A stretch of 64,000 bases of DNA from Pedosphaera sp. (lineage in GTDB: Bacteria > Verrucomicrobiota > Verrucomicrobiia > Limisphaerales > Pedosphaeraceae), in the NCBI GenBank assembly GCA_028293325.1, contig JAQGPA010000131.1:1-64000 (forward strand), in the 5' to 3' direction. Below are positions 45,768 through 55,100 of this stretch, one piece after another. A program made the position numbers and the translations under genes. Each line of letters opens with the position of its first letter. Position 1 is the stretch's first letter. Below the pieces are notes generated by a model, which saw nothing but the letters and a program-made list of their open reading frames with translations, had not been told where the DNA came from and searched no databases.

Positions 45768-48758
45768 ATGCCTTGTTCCATCGCTTCAGCTCGCCTGTAC
45801 GCCACACAGGCAGCATGGATTTATCAATCAAAGCCTTACGGAAGAATTATTGGCCGTCTGCTGGTTTTGGCAGGCATTTGGACATCGATTTGCCGCGCTT
45901 CTGTGCCGGTGAGCGATACCACTCTTTCTCCTGTCGTCACGGACAATCTGCCATTGATCAGCAGCCTGACCGCATATGTATATCCCAATGACAGCGATGC
46001 CGTGTCAAACACGGTGAATGGCACTGTGATTTTGTATGATGCTCCCCTCTATTATCCATTCGACACTGATACTGCAGCTTGGTGGGATAATCTCGTCGCG
46101 GAAGAATTGCAGGCACGGCTTTCCGTAATCATGTTCGCCAGTCGCGGCACGCTGACCACCAATGCGACAGAAATCAGCGGGAATATGAACCCACGGCAGT
46201 TAACCCAAATGGTCAATGCCTTAACCCGGGCCAACGCCACCAACCAATTGAAGCTTGCGTGTTTTATTGATTCGCCGTCGCTCCGGGATGTTTACACCAG
46301 CTTTCATGGAATTTCAGGAACCAACCGCCTGGACATGTCGCTGACGAATGATTGGAACCAAATATTCTGGTTGCGTGGCGTGAAGCCCTGGTTCGATACC
46401 GTGCCGAGCCAATACTGGTTTAAAGTCAATGGTCGTCCCGTCATTCAATGGTGGTCCATCAGTTCCACCTGGTTCGCCAATCAGACAACCAACGCCGCGA
46501 AAATGCTTCAATTCCTCGCCGATTCGTTTGAAGCGACCTACGGAATGCGGCCGGGGTTTATTCTTGACGGAGGTTGGGCAAATTCATCGGATCCAACGTC
46601 TCTGAACCAACCTGACGTCATTGGTATGAACAATTGGTTTGGTCCGCCCTCGACTTCCTACACGACGAACACGCTCAATGGATTTACGTGTGCGACCGTA
46701 GTGCCCGGTTTCATCAACCCGGGTTACTTCGATCCTTCCAATGGTAATTATCAAAACCCAAATCTGGTCATTCCTCATAACAACAGCAACGGCACCGGCA
46801 CCAATGGCGACACACTGATAACCGGTTTGGAGGCCGGGTTCGTCGCGAAATCACAACTGACCGTGTTGGAAGGCTGGAATGATGTCCGTGAATGGGCGGG
46901 TTATTATCGCTGTGCCAGTTCACCGCGCTATGATTTCCCCTCTCAATACATCAACATCGTCCGACGTTACACAGATTATCGAACCGAAACGTTGCGACTT
47001 GAAGCAGAGGGTGCGGATGATTATTTCGATACCACAGCGGGAAATTCTGGCGGCGCTTTCCGGCGTTCAGGTGATCTGGACATACGCACACTCTCCACCA
47101 ATGGCTGGGTTGTCACCGCGACCACGGCAGGCGAATGGATTGAGTTCAGGGAAATCCAATTCTCGGCGGGCAACTACGCATTTCCCGTGCGCTATTCCTC
47201 GACCGCTTCGCATGCGTTGCGGCTTTATGTAGATGGCGTCGCGCTGCCAGATGTAATTGTGCCCGCGACTGGGGACGCGAATCTTTTTGACACGGCTTAT
47301 TTGGGAACGGCGGCCATCACTCACGGCACGCATACGTTGAGATTGTTTTTCGTGGACGGTGGGGTGGATGTAGATTGGATTTTTGTGAAGAAATTCGATC
47401 CGATTGTTACGTTTCAATCGGCATTAAACGGCGCTTATCTCACGGCGCAATTTGTCGGCAACAATTCCCTCGTTTGCAATTGGACCACGCCCGACAACTG
47501 GGGGCGATTCACGGTTGACGATCTTTTGGCTGGTGGCGATCTGATCAGCAGCAACACAGTCAATCTTCAAGCGCACAATGGTCTTTACCTGACCGCCACG
47601 AACGGCGGATCAGCCCTCACCGCCAGGCAACGAATCCCGGTCAGTTCAGAAAGTTTCTCCATTGTTAAGCTCGGCAGCTCCGGCGTTCTGACCAATGGAG
47701 ATCAAGTGGCCATCCAAACTTCCGGCGGAAAATACGTCACTGTCAAAACCGATGGCAGCGTGGACGCCAGCGCGTTGAGCATCGGTGCAGCGCAGACGTT
47801 CACGATCCAGACGACGCCCGGCGCTGTTTCAGTTCCACCAGTTACTTCGGCTCCGACAGCTCTGATTGGCATCGTCACAAATATCAGCCAGATCGTCTTA
47901 TCATGGGCCGCGACTCCGGGAGCGACAAGTTACAACGTCAAACGCTCAACCGTTTTCGGCGGGCCTTACACGACCGTCGCGGCAAATGTATTGAACAGCA
48001 CGAACTATCTGGATGTGCGCCTGCCTTTCTCGACAACTTTTTATTACGTCGTGTCCGCAGTCAACGCCGGGGGTGAAAGTTTGAACTCAGCCGTGGCCAG
48101 CGCGACAATTCCAACTCCACCGACATTGTTATCACAAAACAAATCGGCGACCGCCAGTTCGATTCAAGGAACAGGATTTGAAGCCAGCAAAGCGCTTGAC
48201 GGCGACCTTGGCACGCGCTGGTCAACCGCCGGCCCGGTCTATCCTTCCTGGTGGCGGGTAGATCTTGGCACCAACTGCAACTTGAGCTCGGTGACGACTG
48301 ATTGGTATGGCGCCGGCGGGCGCAGTTACCAGTATAAAATTGAGGTCAGCACCAACGATGTGAACTACGTCCTGGCGGTGGACAAGACCAGCAATGTGTC
48401 AACGGCCAACAGCACCGACATCTTTGCCGCGACCGGCCGCTACGTCCGAATCACGGTAAACGGTTCCAGCCAGTCTGGTGGATACCCGTCGTTTTACGAG
48501 TGCCTCGTCTATGGCAATGTCGTCCCGTCTGTTTCGCTGGCGCCAACCAGCATCGCGATGGTTGCTTCCGGCAACACCATCGCGCTCTCCTGGCCCGAGG
48601 ATCATCTCGGTTGGCGGCTGCAAGTTCAGACAAACACGTTGGGAAATGGCTTAGGTACGAACTGGGTGACCTTGTCCGGTTCGGAGCTCGTGACTGGCAC
48701 CAACATTACGATCAGCCCAGCCAATGGCGCGGTTTTCTACCGGTTAATTTCTCCATGA
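45768..48758 (+). CDS. Secreted multidomain DUF5010 (GH71/99-like) protein
   Basis: Up to 996 residues. The catalytic-looking region (about 50-410) is of the DUF5010 type, a TIM-barrel relative of GH71/GH99: VILYDAPLYYPFDTDTAAWW, LKLACFIDSPSL, YWFKVNGRPVIQWWS, NQPDVIGMNNWFGPP and TVLEGWNDVREWAGYYR. Then a CBM35/6-like domain (RLEAEGADDYFDTTAGN to DWIFVKKFDP, 415-545), a fascin-like beta-trefoil (548-685), fibronectin III (690-785), an F5/8-type C domain (785-915) and the C-terminal module (920-996; LSWPEDHLGWRLQVQTN). The signal peptide is the stretch GRLLVLAGIWTSICRASV; the exact start is unsure because no clear ribosome site precedes 45768. First of three consecutive secreted proteins on the plus strand. 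Confidence 0.82.
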   Translation: MPCSIASARLYATQAAWIYQSKPYGRIIGRLLVLAGIWTSICRASVPVSDTTLSPVVTDNLPLISSLTAYVYPNDSDAVSNTVNGTVILYDAPLYYPFDTDTAAWWDNLVAEELQARLSVIMFASRGTLTTNATEISGNMNPRQLTQMVNALTRANATNQLKLACFIDSPSLRDVYTSFHGISGTNRLDMSLTNDWNQIFWLRGVKPWFDTVPSQYWFKVNGRPVIQWWSISSTWFANQTTNAAKMLQFLADSFEATYGMRPGFILDGGWANSSDPTSLNQPDVIGMNNWFGPPSTSYTTNTLNGFTCATVVPGFINPGYFDPSNGNYQNPNLVIPHNNSNGTGTNGDTLITGLEAGFVAKSQLTVLEGWNDVREWAGYYRCASSPRYDFPSQYINIVRRYTDYRTETLRLEAEGADDYFDTTAGNSGGAFRRSGDLDIRTLSTNGWVVTATTAGEWIEFREIQFSAGNYAFPVRYSSTASHALRLYVDGVALPDVIVPATGDANLFDTAYLGTAAITHGTHTLRLFFVDGGVDVDWIFVKKFDPIVTFQSALNGAYLTAQFVGNNSLVCNWTTPDNWGRFTVDDLLAGGDLISSNTVNLQAHNGLYLTATNGGSALTARQRIPVSSESFSIVKLGSSGVLTNGDQVAIQTSGGKYVTVKTDGSVDASALSIGAAQTFTIQTTPGAVSVPPVTSAPTALIGIVTNISQIVLSWAATPGATSYNVKRSTVFGGPYTTVAANVLNSTNYLDVRLPFSTTFYYVVSAVNAGGESLNSAVASATIPTPPTLLSQNKSATASSIQGTGFEASKALDGDLGTRWSTAGPVYPSWWRVDLGTNCNLSSVTTDWYGAGGRSYQYKIEVSTNDVNYVLAVDKTSNVSTANSTDIFAATGRYVRITVNGSSQSGGYPSFYECLVYGNVVPSVSLAPTSIAMVASGNTIALSWPEDHLGWRLQVQTNTLGNGLGTNWVTLSGSELVTGTNITISPANGAVFYRLISP

Positions 48759-48793
48759 CTGATGGAAACCAATGCCACTTATTAGGACAATAT

Positions 48794-51700
48794 ATGAAGG
48801 CAAAATTCCCCATCAGATTCTTTCCCCTGTTCATAATTGGCCTGCTATTGTTTGCCGTGGGCCGGCCGTGTTTTGGAGGCGGTTGGTATGTGGGCAATAC
48901 TGCGCCGGGTGAATGGATCCAATTTACGAACGTGTGGCTTTCGGCTGGCAACTATCGCTTCACGGCCAACGCCGGCTCGCCTTCCAACGGCGTGCTTATG
49001 CACCTGGAAATTGATGGCGTCAACATTCGCCCTGGTGTGGCAGTGCCGAATACGGGCAGAATTGATTCGTTTGCTCCTGTCCACTTGGGTTCCACCAATT
49101 TGTCATCAGGCTATCATACATTTAAAGCAGTATTTGAAACATCAGGAGTTTCTTTAGATTGGTTGATGCTACGGAAGGACAGCGACACTGCGACGAATGT
49201 TAAAGCCTCGGATATTGTCATGGTCCGGCCATCCACCAGCGGGATGTTGATTGCTCCGATTGTTTCGTTCAACCAGGCGTCGGAACATAATTCCATATTC
49301 AATGCAAACGATGCTTCATCCATGTTCGGCGCGTATCCTCAAAAAGATACGAATGGCCTGCCTTATTCGGATTATCAATTACGAAATTGGTATCGGGCGC
49401 CCATGTTCCAGGATTTCGATCGCCGGACGGACCGTTATTGGGACATCGTAGTGGATCAACTCTTGGCCTCGCGCGCGCAGGTGCCTTTGTTCCACTGCAG
49501 AAGCACAGCGGATTTTACTCATGATTTGCAGGATAGGGCTTATATCCGGGGCAACGGCACTTTTGAAGGACGTTGGCTCAAGAAGCTGGTCGAAGCCGTC
49601 GGGCGAAATCCGCAGGCTGCGGAAGTCCTTCAAATTGGAATGTTCCTCGAAGACGGGCCGATGGCAGACGATTACTTCTCAGTTTATGGGAGCTACCCAT
49701 CATGGGGTTCAACCAATCTTGCCGATTACGTGATGCAGTATTGGTTGAGTCTGTGGTTTGACTGCGTGCCAACATCAATGCTTTATCAGCCATTACCATC
49801 GCGTCCCATTATCAACATCTATACGGCGCATCCCGGAAACATGGTGCAGGACGGCAACATGCCGGTCTTTTTAACGAACATCCGCAACCGGATGATCGCA
49901 AAATACGGGCTGAACCCGATATTTATTGTCTCTCCGGACGCAGATGCGAATACGCAGGCTGCGGCATGGGGCGTAGCGCCTTGGTATAGTTGGGGCGGCC
50001 CGCTCTATACCTCGCGCGTTTTTCTGGATGGTTCACGCTGGGGATTCTCCTCCTGCGGTAGCCGGCACCGGATAGATGATGTCTGGGCAAACGACTGGAA
50101 CCCCGTTACCAATACTGGCACACCCTCAGGATCCAGTGCCGGCAACGACCGTTATCAATCTCCGCTCGACACGAATGGAAACTCCACTCTCATAAACTTT
50201 TATGCGCAGGCCAGCGCTGCCGGCACCAAGCTGATACAGCAGGAAGGATTTTTCAATATTCCCGAGGGTAGCTCTATTTTTGCGAGTTCCGCTCCGGGAT
50301 GGAATTTTCCAAATCAACATCTGGCTGCCATGCGCCAATACGCCGATCCCACTACCGAGTCGCTCATGTTTGAAGCTGAAAGCTGCGATTCCTATTATAA
50401 AACCAACGTCCATGAAAACCTCGGCGGGTCGTATCGGCGGCAATGGTATTCAAACACCGGTTTGGACGTTTACCGTCCACTTCACAATCTGAACGCCTGG
50501 ACAAACAAAAGCACCGGACCCGGAAATCTGGTTGAGTTGTCGGCGGGATTTTTCGACGTCTGGGCGTTGGACTCCGCCGGCCACGTTTGGTCGCACGTCA
50601 TCAGTGATGGCGCGCCGGATACCTGGACATCGGTTGGAATGAACGGAATTCCACAGTTCACCTCCCTGTCGGTAGGCAAGCATCACGCGTGGGCCATCAA
50701 TGGCACTGCTGTTTACAGTTGTAAATTGCCTTACGGTTGGGCGAATCAGGATCACACCACGTGGACTTTGCAGAGCGGCAGCATGGTTCAATTGTCGGTG
50801 AACGCCGCAGACGTTTGGGCACTCGATGCCGCCGGTTTAATTTATAAGCGGCGGGTCAATGAACTGGATTATCCCGGTGGCGTCTGGACTTCAGTGGCCG
50901 GGCCGGTGTTGAGCAAAATTTGCACGGCCGGAAATTTCGTTTGGGGAATCAACGGCACCAACATCTATTACACGCTCACTACGAATATTTCATGGATCCA
51001 GATTCCCAATCCTCAAAGCATCACGCAAATCTCCGTTGGATCCGAAGAGTTGTGGGGCATCAATGCAGCAGGAAGCGTATTCCGCAGGAGCGCCGCCGGA
51101 GTTGGGGGATGGGACGCAGTCGATGGAAATTTGACAAAAATTGCCGTGGGCGAAAATTATGCCTGGGGGCTTTCGGGATCAACTCCATCCAGCAGAAGAC
51201 TGACGGGATTTTTGAGTGCTCCGGCTCCGACGATTCCTGCAACACCAACCGGAATAACCGCAGTTGCGGGTGCTGGGCAAGCGTCCTTGAATTGGAACGC
51301 ATCATTGGGAGCGGCAAGTTACAATGTGAAGCGGGCCTCCGCCCCCGAAGGACCTTACACGACAGTTGTTGTCGCGACAACCAACGCTGCGGTTGACACT
51401 GCCTTGACGGGCGGGATGACTTATTACTATGTCGTGTCAGCTTTCAATGCCGTTGGAGAAAGCGCGAATTCGGCACAAATCAGCGCGACAATACTGAACA
51501 ATCCAGTTTTGTTGTCGCAAGGTGACCCCGTGATCGCCGACTCGTCCCAGACTGGAAGTGGAAATTGGGCCACCAACGGCAATGACGGTTCTCTGAGCAC
51601 GCGCTGGGCGGCCAATGACAACCTGTTTCCCCATTGGTGGCGTGTCGATCTCGGCACTAACTGCAACCTGAGTTCGGTGACGATTGACTGGTATGGCACT

Positions 51701-52135
51701 GGCGGGCGCAGCTACCAATATAAAATCGAAGTCAGCACCAATGACCTTAACTATGTCACGGCGGTGGATCAGACCGGCAATACATCAACCGCCAACACGT
51801 TTACTGCCACCGCACGTTACGTTCGCATCACCGTAACCGGCGTCGTCCCCTCCGGAGGCAATGCTTCTTTCTACGAGTGCCTGGTCTATGGCAACGTTGT
51901 GCCGTCAGTTTCGCTCGCGCCCACCAGCATTGTGGCGACTGCCTCCGGCAACGCGCTTGCGCTCTCCTGGCCGGCGGATCACCTCGGCTGGCACCTCCAG
52001 GTTCAGACCAACGCGCCGGGAGCCGGCCTGGGCACCAATTGGGTGACGGTGCCCGGCTCCGATCTTATGACCGGCACCAACATTACAATCAATCCAGCCA
52101 ATGGCTCTGTTTTCTACCGGTTAATTTCTCCATAA
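48794..52135 (+). CDS. Secreted DUF5010 (GH71/99-like) protein with a split CBM and tectonin-like propeller
   Basis: 1113 residues from the ATG at 48794, preceded by TAGGA and followed by a signal peptide (MKAKFPIRFFPLFIIGLLLF); the frame extends back to 48500 inside the preceding gene but that part is not real. Residues 30-115 are the second half of a CBM35/6-like domain (GEWIQFTNVWLSAGNYRF... LDWLMLRKD). The DUF5010 domain follows (125-510; ASRAQVPLFHCRSTADFTHD, QIGMFLEDGPMADDY, RPIINIYTAHPGN). The first half of a CBM (LMFEAESCDSYYKTNV) comes at 515-550, then about six tectonin-like blades (VWALDSAGHVWSH, HHAWAINGTAVYS; 560-815), fibronectin III, an F5/8-type C domain and the C-terminal module. 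Start is 35 bp after the previous stop, so one operon. Confidence 0.82.
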   Translation: MKAKFPIRFFPLFIIGLLLFAVGRPCFGGGWYVGNTAPGEWIQFTNVWLSAGNYRFTANAGSPSNGVLMHLEIDGVNIRPGVAVPNTGRIDSFAPVHLGSTNLSSGYHTFKAVFETSGVSLDWLMLRKDSDTATNVKASDIVMVRPSTSGMLIAPIVSFNQASEHNSIFNANDASSMFGAYPQKDTNGLPYSDYQLRNWYRAPMFQDFDRRTDRYWDIVVDQLLASRAQVPLFHCRSTADFTHDLQDRAYIRGNGTFEGRWLKKLVEAVGRNPQAAEVLQIGMFLEDGPMADDYFSVYGSYPSWGSTNLADYVMQYWLSLWFDCVPTSMLYQPLPSRPIINIYTAHPGNMVQDGNMPVFLTNIRNRMIAKYGLNPIFIVSPDADANTQAAAWGVAPWYSWGGPLYTSRVFLDGSRWGFSSCGSRHRIDDVWANDWNPVTNTGTPSGSSAGNDRYQSPLDTNGNSTLINFYAQASAAGTKLIQQEGFFNIPEGSSIFASSAPGWNFPNQHLAAMRQYADPTTESLMFEAESCDSYYKTNVHENLGGSYRRQWYSNTGLDVYRPLHNLNAWTNKSTGPGNLVELSAGFFDVWALDSAGHVWSHVISDGAPDTWTSVGMNGIPQFTSLSVGKHHAWAINGTAVYSCKLPYGWANQDHTTWTLQSGSMVQLSVNAADVWALDAAGLIYKRRVNELDYPGGVWTSVAGPVLSKICTAGNFVWGINGTNIYYTLTTNISWIQIPNPQSITQISVGSEELWGINAAGSVFRRSAAGVGGWDAVDGNLTKIAVGENYAWGLSGSTPSSRRLTGFLSAPAPTIPATPTGITAVAGAGQASLNWNASLGAASYNVKRASAPEGPYTTVVVATTNAAVDTALTGGMTYYYVVSAFNAVGESANSAQISATILNNPVLLSQGDPVIADSSQTGSGNWATNGNDGSLSTRWAANDNLFPHWWRVDLGTNCNLSSVTIDWYGTGGRSYQYKIEVSTNDLNYVTAVDQTGNTSTANTFTATARYVRITVTGVVPSGGNASFYECLVYGNVVPSVSLAPTSIVATASGNALALSWPADHLGWHLQVQTNAPGAGLGTNWVTVPGSDLMTGTNITINPANGSVFYRLISP
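52034..52096 (+). repeat. 63-bp direct repeat, copy 1 (C-terminal module)
   Basis: Identical to 55793-55855 over 63 bases, encoding TNWVTVPGSDLMTGTNITINP in the last module of two neighbouring genes. Surrounding bases differ more. Points to recent gene conversion or module exchange. Confidence 0.9.
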
Positions 52136-52156
52136 ATACTACTAGAAAAACAAGCA

Positions 52157-55100
52157 ATGAAATCGAAAGGCGTAAAAACATATAAGCACAGGTTCCAATT
52201 TTCCTTGCTCAGTGCGTTGGCCCTTTTCAGTTCAGTCTCAAATCACGCGCTGGCTGCCGGCGCAATTACCCCTTTCACCGTCCTGGAAGCCGAATCTGGG
52301 ACTTTGGGCGGCGGCGCAACCATTCGCGCTTTCACGCCGGGATCAACCGTGCCCAGCGCGCCAACCATGGAACTGGAGGCTTCTGGCATGGCTTACGTCT
52401 GGCTGACCAATCTCAATGATTCGGTTTTGTGGACGAATCCCGTTGCCAACGCGAGTGCCATGGTGGTGCGCGGTGTGATTCCAGACGCCCCTGGCGGCGG
52501 CGGCATCACGGCCACCATCAACATGTATGTGGACGGTGTTTTCCGTCAGGCGATTACCCTGAGTTCAAAGCAATCGTGGAACTACCGAAATTCTTCGACG
52601 ACTCCCGATGATCCCAATGGCGGCGGCACGCCCTGGCATTTTTATAATGAGGATCGCACTTTCATCACCGGAACTCCCATTGCGGCTGGAAGCGTCATCA
52701 TGTTTCGGAAAGAAGCCGGGAATATAGCCACGTATTACAACATTGATGCGATTGATTTGGAAAATGTTTCCCCGCCCAAAACTCAGCCGCCCAATTCTCT
52801 TTGCATAACAAATGCTCCTTACAACGCGGATCCAACTTTTACTATCGATTCACTTACGAAAATTCAGAACTGCATTAACGATGCGCGGTCTCAGGGAAAG
52901 ACCGTCTGGATTCCGCCGGGCAAATTTATGATCAACAGCCTAGCAGGAGTCGCGTTGGATATAAAGGGGGTCACGGTCGAAGGAGCCGGAGTGTGGTATT
53001 CCACGATCTATAAAAATGTCCCGCTTCCTCCGCCTGCTGGCTGGCGATCCGAAATTAATCTGAATACCAATTCCGTGATACGCGATGTGTTTGTTGATTC
53101 AGACGGCATTTATAGAGGAACTGCCAGTTCCGGGCTTATGTCTGCCGGCAGCAATTGGTTGGTTGAAAGAGTCTGGGTGCAACACTGCGATGCCCAATGG
53201 ATGAGCGGCAGTTTTGGAACGATCCGGGACAGCCGCGTAGCAGACAGTTGGGCGGACGGCATTAACCTCAACAATGGCAACACACCCAATTCATCGAAAT
53301 TGGGAATCAGCCTCACCGCTTCAAATAACTTCGTGAGAGGTTCGGGCGACGACAACATAGCAACTTATTCCGACTCGGGTGCCTCCCACGCCAATCCTGA
53401 AATGCAAAACACCAGGATCATAAACAATACTTGCATCGCTACATATTGGGCCAATGGCCTGCGCATCGCCGGCGGCACCAATGTGACCGTGCAGGGCAAC
53501 CTGATAGATAGCGTCGCAGCAAATAGCGGATTGGCGGTTGGTGTTTTCGGCGACACGGGACATCCTCTGGATTCCGCATTGGTTGCGGACAATGTCGTTA
53601 TTCGCGGCGGCGGCTGGAATGGCACCGGCCAATATGGCATGAATGTCTGGTCTCCTGCGATCACCTCGTTCTTTTCTGGCGCCTATACGAAGGCAACTAT
53701 TTCCAACAACATCATTAAGCTCGCCCTTCGCGACGGTCTTAGAATAGTCCCCTATTATCAAAATTTAACGGTATTAAACAACATAGTTGATCATCCGGCG
53801 CAGGCGGGCGTTCATGTTCAATCTGGAGTCATCGGCACGGGAGTTTTTCAATATAATCTAGTGACCAACTTGAACGCCGGCAAAGTTCAGTATCAGAATG
53901 ATTCGCCCACGACATTTGTAACGGCGCATCTGAGCAATAGTTGGACGGTTGTCGGACCGCTCATCAAATCGGATACGACGACGATGAACGTGGCGGCGGA
54001 TTGGAGCGGCACCGCGCCGGCGTCAGGCAACATCGGCCAGTTCGACAACACGATCAGCGCAGCCAATGCAACGAATCTCACGCTCGGCGGCAACGTGACT
54101 TTGGATGGCTTGATCTTCTTCAACAACATGAATGGCCCAGTCACGATTGGATCGGGCAACACCTTGACGCTGGCGACCTCGGGCGGGATCAACATGGTCG
54201 TCGCCAACTCCGATGTGACGATGAACTGTCTATTGTCCGCCACCACCTTCAACATCACCGGCGGACGAACGCTGGCGCTGGGCGGCGGCTCGACCGCATT
54301 TCTGAGCGGAACGTCCGCCGGCCTGGGCACGCTGCTGTTGAACGCGTCGTCAGCAAAATCTTTTACCGCCAATGGCAGCCCTTCGGTGAACATGGGAAAT
54401 CCCACGACTGGAGTTGGCGGATTGATTGTCAGCAACAATTGCACGATGACCGACAGCGGTTCGTTTGTAGTCGGCAATTCCGGCGGTGGGGTCGTCACGC
54501 TCAACAGTCCCACTGCGGCATTCAACACCACCGGCGGGGGTGTGATCATGGTTGGACGCAACAGCGGTTCCGCCACGAGCGGCCGACTGACGCTGATCAA
54601 CGGCAGCATCAACACCGCCGCCAGCACCGCCGCAGGCATCATCGTTGGTTACCAACTAAACACTGCTACAGCCAAGGGCGTATTGAACGTTCAAGGCGGC
54701 ACGCTCACCGTTCCGCAGATGCTGAATATTGGCGCATCGATGTCTGCGGGCTCGGCCGTGGTGACGATCTCAGGCGGCACGGTAACGGTCGGCACGAATA
54801 ATTTTGGCGGGACAACCGGAGGCATTTCAACCAACGGCAATGGCAGCCTGACGCTGACCGGCGGCGCGCTCTATATCGGCTCCGGCGGAATGAACAGTGT
54901 GGGCACGGGAACCTTTACCAGCACGCGCACGCTTTCGGGTGGCATTGTAGGAGGGGCGAGCAACTGGTCCTCGGCTTTGCCGATGACGCTGACCAATGTG
55001 AATGGGAATGTCACCTTCCAAGCGGCTGATGCGGGCAACAACCCCAAAAACATTACACTCTCCGGCCCCTTGGCCGGTATCGGCGGCTTGATTAAGAGCG

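Noticed and set aside
48500-48793. Extension of the second DUF5010 protein back to 48500
   Set aside because: It lies within the coding sequence of the preceding gene in another frame; a ribosome site and a signal peptide begin at 48794.
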